This document shows, piece after piece, positions 24,594-37,149 of a DNA stretch of 64,000 nt. The notes beneath the pieces were generated by a model, which saw only the letters and a program-made list of their open reading frames with translations, ran no database searches and was not told where the DNA came from. The translations under genes were made by a program, and so were the position numbers. This DNA comes from Chondrilla cf. caribensis (lineage: Eukaryota; Porifera; Demospongiae; Chondrillida; Chondrillidae). Location of the stretch: assembly GCA_964020155.1 (NCBI GenBank), contig OZ026550.1, forward strand, positions 3,572,352 through 3,636,351. Reading direction: 5' to 3'. The number at the start of each line of letters is the position of its first letter. Within the stretch, counting starts at the first letter, position 1.

Positions 24594-27500
24594 GTGTTTT
24601 AAAAAGAATATGTTGGTCAGTAAATGCATAATATCAAGCACATTTCCTCAACAGTAGCATCAAATGTAATGCTTTAAACTTACTTTAGGGAAATAAAGAA
24701 AGCAATAGACACAACCAAACATATGCTGGAGATTCCGCATCCAATGATACTCAAAACAGTGAAAAGAAGATCATTCTGCGGGAAATAGTACATCAAACTT
24801 ACAGCACATTGAATAACAAACATGAAGATATCATGTACAGGATGAAGTTAATGTGGATGACTAGTAGTACCAATAATTCATTTTCACAGTATATAATTTG
24901 AATAGCCTGTTCCTCCGTCAACATGTGCATGTGTTTATCTCATGATCATAGCATCAATATTGAAAATCTGAAATGCTGCACATTTCGAGAACAAAGTAGA
25001 GTTTTAAAATTACACACGATGGAAAATTTTTAATATTAATCTGGGAAATTTAAGACTGTAACGGTTACTGTATGAATGTACATAGAGATGATTATGTGAG
25101 TTAACACTCATGTACATGTTGTGTACACGAGTGATTATGTACATCACAATACATGCTAGAAACCTTGTGTACAGGATCAAAATTTAACGGGCTTTAATGC
25201 TTCCACGTTTGTTCATAACATTCATCCAAACCGATCATTAATGCCTTACAATAACTTCCAACAATGTGTTACATAATGATTAAAATTATAATATAAGTAT
25301 GATGCAAAATGATGTACACATGACATAACCACAAGTAACATTCACAACAGTACCTTCTTCAGACAAACATACTAGGTACGTATATTATATTATATTTACT
25401 AGTGTACCATCTGAATTATATACAACTGAGAAACACAAACAAAGACAGAGAAGCAATCACTGCACCACAAGCACATACTTTCTGTTCAGCAATGACTCCT
25501 GTATAATCCACCAGAATGACAAAGCTAGTGAGATGTCTTGATTGGCACGAAATTCTACCATTAATTTCACTTCCAGTCAAGCCTTTCTCAGACCAACGAC
25601 CAGAACTGTACACGTAGGAAATGTAACAGAACAAGTATCGATCAACTATCATACAGCATGATATTTTCGTGACCAAAAAATTCACAAATCGCTGCCAATA
25701 AGTATGGTCAGAAATTATCGCAAATAAATTTTTCACAACTGAGTTGATATCTATTATGATTATTATAGTACTGCTTCAATTTTCTAACATTGCATTTTCC
25801 TTTCACTGCTTCATACGCCCAAATAAACAGCTTGCATCGATACATTTTTTGACTGGTTGCCATTTTGGAATGATAACATCATTCATCATACACATACAAA
25901 CCTATTTTGCAGTATAAATACATTGCGAATGGGTTCCACTCACAGAATTCATGAAAATTATTGTTTTAGGTAAATTTCATATTGTAAAATAATACTGATT
26001 GCCAATGGTAAGCATATATGTACAATAACAAGGTATATAATCTCACCTAATTGGTCCAGTGGAGTCTTTCTCAATATCAAAGAATACACAATAGGCTGAC
26101 TTGTAATTTTCCTATGCACAAGAAATATCACTATAATTTCAAAATGAAGATATATACATAAATCTACAAAAGTTTATGTGTAAAGCTGCCAAAATTGACA
26201 CTAAATACTTAACAGGCCCTATACTATTACGGCTACCACGTTAATTTGAAATTCCCGATATCATAAAGCATAGTCACTTAATGACAACTAGACACACACC
26301 TTCACATCGAAAGTCATTTGTACACTTCTTCTGTCCAGAGCCAATGAGTGATTGCTGACATCTGCAACCTGAGCTGACACCATCACAGGAGAGATGGTGA
26401 GTTTGCCTATAGAACTGTTAAATGAACCAAAATGTAATTTCAAATATAATTCACTAGGCATATTCACAAGGCACTAAATTCTTTGTTCTATTGATGCACA
26501 GTGGTATGGAAGCAACATGATGTTCTTATATACATACAAGTTGTAAAGTACATAGTAATGCAAACAGCAAAAATACCTTCCGTTTTCAAAGATTGGTGGC
26601 AAAAGAGACTGAAGATTTCTGAACAAAACATTAACCACAATAACTGGATCATTGTCTACAAAATATAAGTAGTAAATAATGTAATAATATACAATTGAGC
26701 TATAACACAATAATACCCTTTGTCATGGATACATACTAGCTGATACTATAGCATAAAACCTTCATCTGCACTTAATATACTGTACAGTCTATCACATGTG
26801 ATTCTACATCCAGTGCAGTACTGTCCAATAATTACTGAGTTTAGAGGGGGTGATTTCCCCGTTTCCGAAAGGGGTTTCATTTACATATTCATGAAGTTAA
26901 TTTTTATGAGTGATTTCTCTGAAACAACACATTGTGTACATGAGTACAATCTACACGATCTGTATAGAAATAAAATGTAGCATGTACCATACTGTTATTT
27001 AGGAATTTGGCGGATCATTTATATTGTTATGTGCACTATATGTACACGTCAAATGAATTTGTGCACAGAAATCACGACAGATAGAAAGGTTGATAATGTG
27101 GTGGCAGTTTCACAAAACGTCTCATTGTGAATATTAATGAGCCTAATCAAAAATTAATTTCTACATAAAACAATGAAACAGTGAATTTGTGAATTTGAGT
27201 CAGTTGAAACTCACCACCCACTGCTCTTTCTTTCAAAAGTTCTCCTGGGATGATAATTCTAGGAAGTGATTCAGGTGATCCTATACTTGGTGGGATGCTA
27301 GGAAGGTCTCTCTCCAATGGATATATCACATCTTTATACACCAGTCCACCACTACTGTCTATTTCAGGCTTCATCTGAGTTGCCTTCACAGCTAGCAGTT
27401 AAATGTTCAAAACAAAAGAGAGTTGTAATCTCAAGAATTGTTTAACATTCAAGATATAGTCCAAATGGCAAAACATTGTGTTACGTATGTAAATGTTAGA

Positions 27501-30500
27501 AACAGGGGGATACAAAAATGTCACTTAGGGTATATAGTACAGTATCTAACAAAAAAGGCCTTTTTAATGCAAATTACAATTATATTCACGGTTTACAGAA
27601 AAGATGGCTAAGTGTTCTGATATCAGTGTAAATTAACTCAGTGTTGATAGTATGTATTAATTTAGTGCCATATTCCTACCTTTGTTTAGATATGAGTACT
27701 CAATAAAACGATAATATGATGACAAACACATTTTATTATTTGTTTATTATTTGTTATAGTAGTGTTATGAATTTAACATGTTCAATTATAATAAAGAAGC
27801 CACATGTGACGGTGGTAGAATAAAAAAGTGTCAAAATTAGAATTTCATCATTTTCATGAAGCTATTTGATATCTTTGGTTTGGAACAGATGTAATGAATA
27901 TCACTCTGCAAGTACCAGCAAACAATTGTGAATATGAAAGCTATAAAACGTTCATCAATTCACAGTGTATTAAATGTCATACATCCATGAATTGCTAGCT
28001 ATAAGAGGACTACGAATTATGACATATTTACAATTTTCAAAAGGCTCACTTATATGTGTGCTATTGAACACAGATTCCACAGTGCTGCTTTCAGTGGAAG
28101 TAGTAGCATTGTTTGAAGGAATGTTGTAAGCAAATGACACAGCAATTTCTTCCATACTCTGCAGCAGTAGTGTAGCACCTCCACTGTGTTCATCCTGCGT
28201 GTACGTAGATATGCACGGGTGAAAGCAACCAATGGATCATACAAATGTATATGCACACATACAAACACATACACCTATGCATAAATATACACACACAAAC
28301 ACACGTGATATTATAATATACGTATCATGTACATATTACGTACATTGTCAAGGACTTCCCATTGGCTGTTGTATCCAGGATCCAAGATATTGTTTCCAAT
28401 TACAAAGAAATCCTGCAATAAGGAAACAAAATACGTAATACGGCTTGTGCACCTTGCAATGTTGTATTAGCAATTTCAATTCACTTTCATAAGCATATAT
28501 CCATAAATATTAATTGTATATTAGTACTTGAACTATAAGATTGAATTCATTCAAAATGTATATATGGGTGGTGTTATTTCCTAAGTGGTAATTGTTGATC
28601 AACTTGAAGATTCTACTGAATCAGGTGAGAGCTCAATACAATGTATATTGTGTGAGCTTGCAGTACTTGCTTGGTGAAACATTCTGTTTAATCAACGTTC
28701 ACCGCAGAAGACAAAGATTACAATTCAGACATGCATAATTCTCCAGTAGGCATCCACTCAGGAGAATGCCCCATCAATCTATTGGTACAGAACAATTGCT
28801 GGATTGAGGTTAACTTGACATCTATGTGTAAATTCAATGTGGAACGTCCTACAATGTCAGTTGGATAACCTAGATAATTGCATAATTGCATAGTATACAG
28901 ACCCCTGACTGCCTCCAGGATCTAATACCATAAGATAAAATAATAAAATACCGCAAATTAATGCGGATCGGGTATTTTATAAATGTGAACCTTGCGAGTG
29001 AATTCTCCAGCGCATTATTTACAATGCCATTTTTAAGTACACATTATTTGTTTCTGGTGTTCAAATGGTGTTACACATTTTTATAATAATTATATAATAT
29101 ATAATTCCACTCCAGATTTGGATGATTGGTATTATTTTAATCACACATTATTTTCCAGAATTACGGTACACTATGCAAATAATGTCGTGAATTACCTCAT
29201 TGACTATTTGCTCTTGTTGCAAGAGGTCAGTTGCTTTGGCATACCTGGCAAGAAGGGGAAGTATTGGGTTGATTATTATTCGTTCCATTTGGCTACATAA
29301 ACAAATCATAACTTATACATATACTTCTTATATTAATTAATGAAAGCAGTATATTATTAAGGAAAGCAGGCTAGGTAGACGAGCCCACTTCACATGGGCC
29401 AACTAGTACAAAGTTTACCTTGACACTACATTCAGAAAAACATTTGTTGCATTCAAGTCCCTCGGAAAGAGTGGAGTTGTTCGTTGGTCCATACTAGTAT
29501 TCTCCCGCAAATACCTCGTGGTGTTGACAATAAGGTTGAAGTCCATAAGGTCGATTGGAGCTGGAGAAGATCTGTTGCCAGTGATGTTCACAACACTGGA
29601 TGTTAGAATATTGTTCTGAAGGACATATTTCAAGCAAAGATTAATCAAAGTATATTATTATGTCTCTGTGTGTGCAGTACTATTTATAATGAAGTCAAAT
29701 TTACACCTCAAGTTTTATGTACAAACACATAAAAACTTGAATTGAATGCAGTTTAATAGTAGGAAAATGTGCCTGTATTAAGGGTGTTCTCTGTTGTACC
29801 TTGCCAATTAATGTGTCATTCCAACACTACACATGTTGTCTGGTGTGAAATCAATTAAAGATTTATTTTTGCAATTCTCCCAAAATTTACCCATAATGTC
29901 AACTTTAAAGAGATATTGGGACATTTAGTCCTTTCAATAAGTGCATCTTGTAAAGGTAGGAAAAATAGATTAGGTTGTGGATTTGCCATTTTATTCCATA
30001 CATAATGAAATAAAATATCGGATCGATGATAAATTCCAGTTGAAACACAATTGTATACCAACATATTCACTAGCAAAAGAACCAACATAAGTGAAATACA
30101 CTGCTTTATATAACAATTAAAATACTGTCCCTATCAAATGCACCAACTGGAAGGCAAAAAACTACCCAAATTAACACTCAAAATTGAAGTACATACAGGT
30201 TTGACATGTATGTAGTCTTGAAAATTGAGAATGTATGGACTGCAGACTGATTCAAGGATAGCCAAAAACTTTCAGTTTATTACAAGATGTTCCGTATGGA
30301 TGTGGATTAGTATTACAATAAGCATGGACGAACCCACATGTACGACCATGCAGGTGCGGTTAGATAATGTAATAACTCACATTTCCATTAACAATTACAA
30401 ACTGCGAACAATTTTTAACGTCAGGATCACTCCATTCTCCACTAGTTTTATTACACAGACGTCTGGCCAAACCTATAGAATTTAAGAATTTACAAAATAT

Positions 30501-33500
30501 AATAATACATACATGTATTATTGGAATAGTGAAATACATGGGGTATTATTGCATTATAATATAAATTAAAATTTTGAAATTCACAAAATACTTGCAATCC
30601 GTATCATTACCACCAACTGGTATGTATGAATATAGTATTGGAATCAGCACAATGGTACACCAGCATGGATAGTTAGTGATTTCAGTGAAGCAAACATTGA
30701 AGGCATGAGTTATATAATTATATAATACCTATGTGATTTAAGTGTACATATAAACTTAGATACATACCCGTGGCACCATCTCCAGAACATGGCTGGGTGT
30801 CGTATCTACCACCTGGTGTTGCAGACCACAGAATATTCCATACATTGTCCTCTTCTTCATTGCATACAACTAATGATTATAAATATAATCATACTGCATA
30901 AATTTAGGGATTATAAATATTATACATAAACACATGTCCGTTTCAATAGTGAAATATGCTTGCATATAAGAAATGTTTTTATCAACTGCTGACCATAATA
31001 ATAACAAGAATTCTATGGGACGCCTCCTATTTGTATGGTGGACAATAGAGACACTTCCAAAGCAGACAGGCTTGCACCACCTCACAGAAGCCCGAACAAC
31101 TGAGGCGGTCCATGGGAAGTAGACAAAATACATCCTGGAGGGTGTGCATAGTGAGTGGCTTCTTGCAAAATAACCGCCTAGAAAATGGGCAGTACGTTCG
31201 AGTTTGAATACTATTTCTTCCCTTTCAATAATTCTGGCAACTTTTTTCTCTTCCTATAATATGAACTAGTATAAGCATTAATTTTTCAGCTTTCCAGCAG
31301 CAGGAAAAAACAGCCACTATTGAGTGATTGATTTGATTTCCACGTGGATGATGATGATGAGAACCGAACTGATTTTAAACCAAATATGATGTTGTGTTTA
31401 CTTTCGAACATCAAGTACGATATTTGATCCAAACCCTTATTGCCTATGTTGTTGGGCTTTATGAAACGACAATAATTATAATGGGTGTACTATATTATGA
31501 TATTGTAGAATATTTTATTATGATCTCACCATCTACTTGCAGACACCTAAAATAGTTTTTTCTTGAAAATTAGAGTCTTAAAAACTGTTGACTTCAAATA
31601 AACCATTCCATTTCACGTACCCTTACACATAATCACTCCCATTTGAGTAAGCATTTTATAACTCTCATAGAAACAATATAAAATGTACAAAAATCATTGG
31701 GCAATTACATCGTCTCTTATACAAACTTCACCACAGAGTGGAGAAGTGACAAAGAACGTGGAAAACATCAGAAGTAACATTTATTAGTAATTTGTTTTCC
31801 AAGAGCATTCAAGGGGTTTTAACAGTTTTCAATTCAAGCCAAGGAATATATAGCATTAATTTTGTTGTAATGATTTTCAAATTTACTCATCACTCACAAC
31901 AAAGTACAGGAAGTAAGTGATGGTTCACGACCATAATAATAATTATTATAATGAGCTCACCTGTATTGATCTCTGTAAAGGCCTGTACTGCAGCCACTAT
32001 TGGATTCTGGAACATGTCCCGGACCAGATTGGATGTAAAAGAAATGTAAATGTTGCCTGTGGGTGCTGCTAAATTATATTCCACGAAAAGATATACCAGG
32101 TCTTCATCACTCAATACAAGTTCCACCAAAACGCTATGTCCAGTTGTTGAAATGGTCCCTCCGGTTAATTGGTAGACATCTGTACTTGACGGATCAGGTT
32201 GCAGTGCTATTTGAGAAATGTCAAAAGTGTCTTGGTTGACGGTTTCCGAAAATGTCAGAGAAAGAATGAAACCAGAGAGAGAAACATGATTTAGTTTAGG
32301 TGATGTTATATCTGGTAGGACATTTGTAGCCGGGAGTACAGTTGATGAGATAAGGTTATGTTGTGTATCTTGTATAGAACCAGCAGCAACTGACACAAAT
32401 GTGCTGTTGATGTCAATGGCAAGGAGTTCATCAGCCTTGATAGCATTCAGATCCGAGTCTTGTAGAGTGACAGTAATTTGCAAGTAGTACCCAGTTTTCG
32501 CTGATGATGATGAAGATAGAGTGTGAACAGCTGATGGTTCATTGGCATCAGATTGAATGGTAATCCCAGTAATACCTGTTAGTGTGAATGATACAGGTTC
32601 ATTGAAGTTGAGTACAAGTTCTCCAGAATCCATGTTCAAAACGAAATATAATAATTGTGGAGCCGTTATATCAGGCTTCAGAATAGTAACATTCAGAGGA
32701 GATGTATCGGGAATGGAAACAGAAGGGTTACCTGCTATATCATTTACAATCCCTGAAGCAATGGACAGGGATACATTAAATTCTCCACTATTGGACATGC
32801 CAAGCGCTTGACTAATTTTGATACCATCGACATCCTTCTTATCAGGATTTGCCTTTATAACAGTCCTGTGATAAAATTGATCAACTGTACCATCAATCAT
32901 GAGGGTATACATTGTAGTGAAATGGAAGGTAATTCCTGTGAAAAAGATAGATGATGGGATTACCGGTTCGTTAAATGTAATTACAAGTTGTCCCAGGTTC
33001 AAATCCAGGTCAAAGGAGAGCACGTGTGGACGTATTACATCGGGTATTATAATAACCTGAAAAGGCAATGTACTGTTTAGTGGCAAATTAAGTGTAGGAT
33101 AGCCCTCCAGATCAAGTGCTGTAGCATGACGTAGTGAGATAAAGATGTTATTTCCACTCATACCAACATCTAGGTCAGCTTTGATTGCATTCAATTCAGT
33201 TTGTTTTAGAACAATTGTGACACTCCTATAGTAGATTTCTTGAAATGTATAATTCTGCAAAAAGGTGACTTGGGCTTTTGGATCTGAAGTGTTTGACTGG
33301 ATGGCGATCTCAGAGAAGTTAGCAGATAACATCAATTCATCGAATGTAAATACGATTGCTCCAGAGTTGACATCCAATCTGACCGATAGCAATTGCGGAC
33401 TAGTTGTATCAGGTGTAATCATCATTGGATAAATAGTTTGTGAAGAAGGGTTCCCTTCAACATCGTAAACAATTCCAGCATCAACTGCTACAAATGTGTC

Positions 33501-34220
33501 GTTAGAATCGAAAGCTATTCCACTTGCATGGGCAGTCTTGATGGCATCTACTACAGACTGATGATTGCCCAGATTCACTGATACAGTTTCATTATAGGTA
33601 CCGGTGTCTCCTATGAAGCTGCCAGAGATGCTTAATGTATAAGTTGGATTTGAACGTTGTGATTGGAGGGTAATTCCTGTAAAGAAACTAGCTGATGGGA
33701 TAACAGGTTTGGAAAATTGAAGATGAAGATGTTCTGTGTTTATGTCCAAGTGGCATGACATCAATACAGGCTGCTTCGGTTCAGATGTTGTGACCTGAAG
33801 GGTATTGACTTGAAGGGCATTAGAACTGTTTATTGCTTGGGATGGATTTCCTCCATGATCACGTAAAATACCTGCAGTAGCTGATAAATATGTGCTGTTT
33901 TCATCCATCGAGAAACCTCTGATAGCCTCCAAATCGTACAAAGTCAGGCGAAACGTGATAGCATTTTGAGAAGGACTTGTTAACAACATTCCACCAGTTA
34001 GGGTGTGATTAGGGCCGGAACCGTTTTCAGTAGACTGGATTGTAAGTCCGGTGGAAAAGTTGTTAAGTGGTGTAATCACAGGGTAATTGAATACTAGATT
34101 CATTTCGGCATTTTCCAAGTTCAGGTTGAACTCCACAATGGAGAATTCCTGACAGCTTGCGGGAGCCACAAGTAAGGCTGCTATGATGGTACAAACAACA
34201 CTGCTGTGACCAACCACCAT
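16639..34220 (-). CDS. Gene B: intact adhesion GPCR, 1,523 aa, 22 coding exons
   Basis: Exons 5' to 3': 31961-34220, 30768-30869, 30381-30472, 29419-29615, 29196-29244, 28344-28412, 28050-28194, 27215-27391, 26577-26655, 26300-26414, 26047-26111, 25479-25605, 24684-24775, 24378-24501, 23674-23830, 23023-23113, 22465-22531, 19887-19990, 19579-19717, 18383-18508, 17208-17277, 16639-16763. All have GT/AG borders and matching phases; the sum is 4,572 nt (1,523 codons plus TGA). Protein: signal peptide 1-24, six repeats to about 753, HRM about 757-818, GAIN to about 1142, GPS cleavage L1142/T1143, 7TM about 1160-1430, tail to 1523. A cell-surface receptor of family B2. Ligand and G-protein partner cannot be read from sequence. 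Intron 17 is long (2.5 kb) and holds two TIR elements. Confidence 0.88.
19579..24775 (-). CDS. Gene B exons 13-19: seven-transmembrane region
   Basis: TM1 24684-24775 (TVLSIIGCGISSICLVVSIA), TM2 24378-24501 (VHLNLCIALLCGLILYIVVG), TM3 23674-23830 (LLHYFLLAAFCWMLCEG), TM4 23023-23113 (LPLIPLIVTIGVAFGVG), ECL2/TM5 22465-22531 (CWLSQENYFIW), ICL3 19887-19990 (MKTKHNRLKQTYPKK), TM6-7 19579-19717 (LPLMGATWLFGLLAA, FSWLFVICNTLQ). The TM3 and ECL2 cysteines, the GW at the TM3/TM4 exon junction and the GATWLFG motif fit the adhesion family. All splice phases are consistent. Confidence 0.9.
20136..20730. mobile_element. 595 bp TIR element with GGGTAC-rich ends, gene B intron 17
   Basis: Inverted ends of about 37 bp (ATACGGTACTAATCAT, then AAAACTGAACGTTCTACGGG) at about 20136-20180 and 20690-20730. 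Just inside both ends are short tandem ACGGGT/GGGTAC runs that can themselves fold, and copies of a GGCCGTTT word. The element is far more GC-rich than its surroundings. The short open frames inside have no recognised domain. It is likely a non-autonomous DNA transposon. Confidence 0.75.
21566..22323. mobile_element. About 760 bp GC-rich inverted-end element, gene B intron 17
   Basis: Imperfect inverted ends: CTGGCnnGCTA at both termini (21,570-21,580 and 22,309-22,320) and, further in, GCAACTATTGTCAAT with TTCACA (about 21,610-21,635 and 22,235-22,255). The interior is GC-rich with a minus-strand open frame to 21,713 (a stretch reading AKVERLETEMAATRSRN looks helical), but it lacks a clear start and I do not recognise it. 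It is probably a non-autonomous transposon. Confidence 0.5.
24506..24591. repeat. GT/CA microsatellite next to the TM2 exon acceptor, gene B
   Basis: About 85 bp of (GT)n on the plus strand, reading (CA)n on the transcribed strand immediately before the TM2 acceptor at 24502. Genes A (about 2,893-2,967) and C (short, about 46,040-46,072) have the tract in the same place. Confidence 0.9.
25479..26414 (-). CDS. Gene B exons 10-12: distal GAIN domain and GPS
   Basis: Exons 26300-26414 (SSIGKLTISPVMVSAQVADV), 26047-26111 (SAYCVFFDIEKDSTGPI) and 25479-25605 (SSGRWSEKGLTGSEINGRIS, CQSRHLTSFVILVDYTGVIA). The motif ends at the HL/T autoproteolysis site, so cleavage would give a T-S-F-V-I-L-V tethered agonist. 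The usual GPS has four cysteines; here only the first (YCVFF) and the third (ISC) remain. The W-x3-G-C position is Leu and the last Cys before HL is Ser. Confidence 0.9.
26577..30869 (-). CDS. Gene B exons 2-9: HRM and GAIN domains
   Basis: HRM from exons 30768-30869 and 30381-30472 (VCNEEEDNVWNILW, GGRYDTQPCSGDGATG, LARRLCNKTSGEWSDPDVKN) keeps the six-cysteine style HormR pattern. GAIN exons: 29419-29615 (MDFNLIVNTTRYLRENTSMD), 29196-29244, 28344-28412 (NNILDPGYNSQWEVL), 28050-28194 (SMEEIAVSFAYNIPSNNATT), 27215-27391 (PESLPRIIIPGELLKERAVG), 26577-26655 (DNDPVIVVNVLFRNLQSLLP). Several N-x-S/T sites suggest glycosylation. The HRM-GAIN order is the usual one in adhesion GPCRs. No FN3 exon lies between 30,869 and 31,961. 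Confidence 0.87.
31961..34220 (-). CDS. Gene B exon 1 (coding): signal peptide and six tandem repeat domains
   Basis: A single 2,260 nt exon encodes 753 residues. After the signal peptide (ALLVAPASCQ) come six units of about 110-130 residues, each with a pattern like LDxNxGxLxLxFxEPV, then TGITxQS, DLNAIK, and GIVxDxxGNPS. Units start near EFNLNLENAEMNLVF, SCHLDINTEHLHLQF, SVRLDVNSGAIVFTF, SFDLDLNLGQLVITF, YFVLNMDSGELVLNF and HVSLSGFILSLTF. This resembles the SwmB / bacterial Ig-like beta-sandwich repeat family (my recognition, not a search). It likely forms an extended adhesive stalk. Donor phase 1. Compared with gene C it lacks C units 2-4 but has a unit (number 4) that C lacks. Confidence 0.87.
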
Positions 34221-34623
34221 TTCGATATCTCACCTCAAAGCTACAATAGTATCCGATGAATAGCCTACAGTGATCATAGAAACGCAATCAAAACAATAAT
34301 AATATCATTATACCAGCTATAGCCTTAGCTGGGGTGAGCTAGCATAAGAGTAACTAATCAGCTGTCTGTGAGCATATTTTCGACATTTTGATCTGGTCAA
34401 CCACATATACCACATCAGACACCCCCTAATTACAGCACCAACATTGCAAGACTTGTCTGAAGGGACAACTGTGCAGAAACAGATTGCTGTTATACTGTCC
34501 ATAGGGTGTTCTAATAATAGTATAGCTTCCGTTACCATAGAAACAGTACTATTATACAGCAATTTTATAATGTATAAAGCGCCAGCAACAGTACAAAGCG
34601 TTAGCAACGGATGCTATAATGGT

Positions 34624-34735
34624 TAAGACATGGACACTCGTGCATTATGACATAAAATACACTCGCCCTCGGGTGCCTCGCACCCTCGGGACGGGGTATT
34701 TTATATGTCATAATGCCCTCGTGCCCATGTCTTGA
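34624..34735. mobile_element. Palindromic 112 bp element
   Basis: Two arms of about 53 bp (AAGACATGGnCAC, GCATTATGACATA, AAAATAC, CCTCGGGTGC) face each other around a 4 bp centre, with a few mismatches. The whole unit would fold into a hairpin. It lies in the inferred gene B intron 1 and is either a foldback MITE or the remnant of one. Confidence 0.75.
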
Positions 34736-35348
34736 CCACTAAATAATGCATTGTATTAGCTCTATGTTGTGTGTCTGTTTCGAGTCGTATTATACTAAAC
34801 CTATTATTCATTAGTAGATTTATTGTTTTCTTCTGCATGCTACGTATTCGGGTTATCATTGTATCGTGCATAGTGCTGGTTTGGACCCTGCTGTATCCTA
34901 GCACCTTCTGCTGTGATAAAAATAAAAAAATAAATATAAAAAAGTATAAAAAATAATACTATATTGATTTATTGATTGATGTACTATCAACTAGGAGCAA
35001 ACTTTGGTTTATACAAGTATCATTTTGAAGATCTTATTCCTCTTTAAGCTAATTAAGCTTGTCTATGAAATTGGCTTGAAATTATCAATTTGTGGTTTCG
35101 TAGAATGCATGCATTTTGTTAGTGCCGAAATGGATCAACTGCCCTACAGTTTAAATCAATTAGCAGACAAGAGCTAAAACATCGGTGGAAAGTTGTGAAA
35201 CGTTCGCAAAACTTCATGAGTATTAGCTATGAACGTGTACTTTAGAATATTAAAGTTAGAGGTCGATATGTTCTACATTGATGATTATATATGGCGACAC
35301 CTATTAGCGCCCATAAGTGTCTAAAATGCAGACCCAAAGATAAGAAGT

Positions 35349-35863
35349 GTGGCGGCCCATAAGGACACTTTCCGCCGCGGGCGAATCGCCCGATTCGCTC
35401 GTTGCTTCGGTCCATGGACATTGCCAAATCACCCGCTTCTATCGCTTTGATTGATTCGCAAACACCTTCGGATGAATCATCATGATCAATGCCATATTCT
35501 TGTCACCTGCATATCACGTGATTGTTAAATTTGATATGCTGTTTTTTACTCGATCTATGGTCAAACCAAACATGCGGACTTTTAGCTAAATAAACGCCAA
35601 CGGGCCTTTTAGATCATCAATATTGAGGGAAAAAGAATATGCAGTCTTTGTCGATACAGCCACGTGATATGCTGGTGACCAGAATATGGCATTGCTGACT
35701 CATCAGAAGATATTATCGAATCGACCGAGGCGATCGAATCGGACGTTTCGGTTATTTCCATGGACTGAGGCGATGATTCGACAATGCCGGTTCTTCCTAA
35801 GATTTTATCGAATCGGGCGATTCGGCAATTTCGATCGCGGCGGAAAGTGTCCTTGTGGGCCAC
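35349..35863. mobile_element. About 515 bp TIR element, gene B intron 1
   Basis: Inverted ends share GGCCCAnAAGGACACTTTCC then GCCGCG (left 35,353-35,380; right 35,835-35,861), with further shared GAATCGCCCGATTCG words inside. The interior contains several GATTCGA palindromic words and no domain-bearing frame. A non-autonomous DNA element is the best reading; target duplication is not clear. Confidence 0.65.
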
Positions 35864-35957
35864 CTTAAAGAAGATATCTAAGGTGCGGACCGGACATAAG
35901 ATTTCTCTCGACAGGATTTAAGGCATTGTTTAGCAATTACTCGCGAATAGTTTCCCA

Positions 35958-36311
35958 ATGTTTTGTTGTCGAGGTAATAAATCCGCCAAGTGCCGGAACT
36001 GCATTTGTGTTAAAACCAGGAAAGAGATGTGTCGGCTGTCAACTTGGACGCCTCAAAAATATAGTGTATTCAACCTGACTCGAATCAGCCTGATACAACC
36101 TTTCCTATTGCAAATGCTAGGGATAAACAGCCTACAACCGACGATGACGCCAGGGACACGGAGAATGAACAGCCTGAAATCTGTTCACGAAACAGCACGG
36201 TTATTTCAGTTGTATGCAGATTCGTCTACAATGGAGAGTTTCGCTGAAAGCAGTGATGATTTGGCACACTCCGTCCACCGTCTGCTAATCAGTCCACGGT
36301 CCGCATTTTAG
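35958..36311 (+). pseudogene. Cys-rich CRNCxCVK-motif ORF fragment
   Basis: A 117 codon frame whose start reads CCRGNKSAKCRNCICVKTRK. This resembles a Cys-cluster motif (CxCxxGxxAxCRNCxCVK) that I recall from many repeat-linked proteins of invertebrates. After about residue 25 the expected second half of the cluster is not in frame, so the copy is probably broken. The remainder is unrecognised. It lies between the TIR element at 35,349-35,863 and gene B's inferred first exon and may be mobile-element cargo. Confidence 0.35.
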
Positions 36312-37149
36312 GCACAACCGTCTAAGTCCAATAAGTAGCTCGGCCTTCACATTTTCTACATCAAGTAGATAGTATCATGCGAGGCCTTGAATGGAAAGAT
36401 TCAGGTAGCCTTCTCATGCTTCGTCGTATAAGATTGTGCGATTAGGTGCATGTCCGGTAGTACATTGAACCGTTCGAAAATATTATTTTCGGGGAGAGTA
36501 TTCAAATAATTGTCTGGTAATTCAAGGAATACGATAACCACACGGTTCAATCTCTCGTGTACATGGCATATCGATCGGGAAAGGCCTACAAAACAGCGTC
36601 TGTTCCTAGTCGATATCATTTGTGGTTGATGGGATCAAGGTGTCCGAAATACAGTAGATATTAGACTATGATTCATGCAATTTTGCTTGACCGAATTTCT
36701 GTTTTTAGTAACTGCGCGACTTTTCCTGTTCTGCATGGTCGGCGAGCTTTGAGAGTTATTTTCTGAGGATATCTGGGAGTAGTTTCATGTGGTTGCGGTG
36801 AACATCTGACGAAGACGACCAGTAGTGTCGGAAATAATATTAATTCGGGTGCCAAAGGAAATCCCCGCATTCCATGCAGGTGAACCGATTAATGATCTGG
36901 ATTTATAGTCTTCACTCTATAGTCCATGAGAGGGGAATTTTATCATATTTAATAACTTGAAGGTTGCAATGGTATAGAGTTTACAGTATTTCCGGTTTGG
37001 GGATTATTGCCATCCATCTCTTGGTTTATCTACACAAGTTGTGGTCAGTTATATCGAAGATACGTACGTACGCCCCTTCGAATTCTGTGACAGCATGAAC
37101 TTTGGATCCATATCAGCCGTGAATTGGGTAACATTATGCGTCTACTAAC

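Noticed and set aside
30870..31960. Possible decayed FN3 exons in gene B (and in the C intron at 56,416-58,950)
   Set aside because: No Trp/Tyr/Leu FN3 pattern could be read on the minus strand; only general intron similarity between B and C.
32557..32811. Plus-strand frames opposite the large repeat exons (32557-32811, 59901-60161, 60645-61016)
   Set aside because: Complementary shadows of the long minus-strand exons of genes B and C; no independent features.
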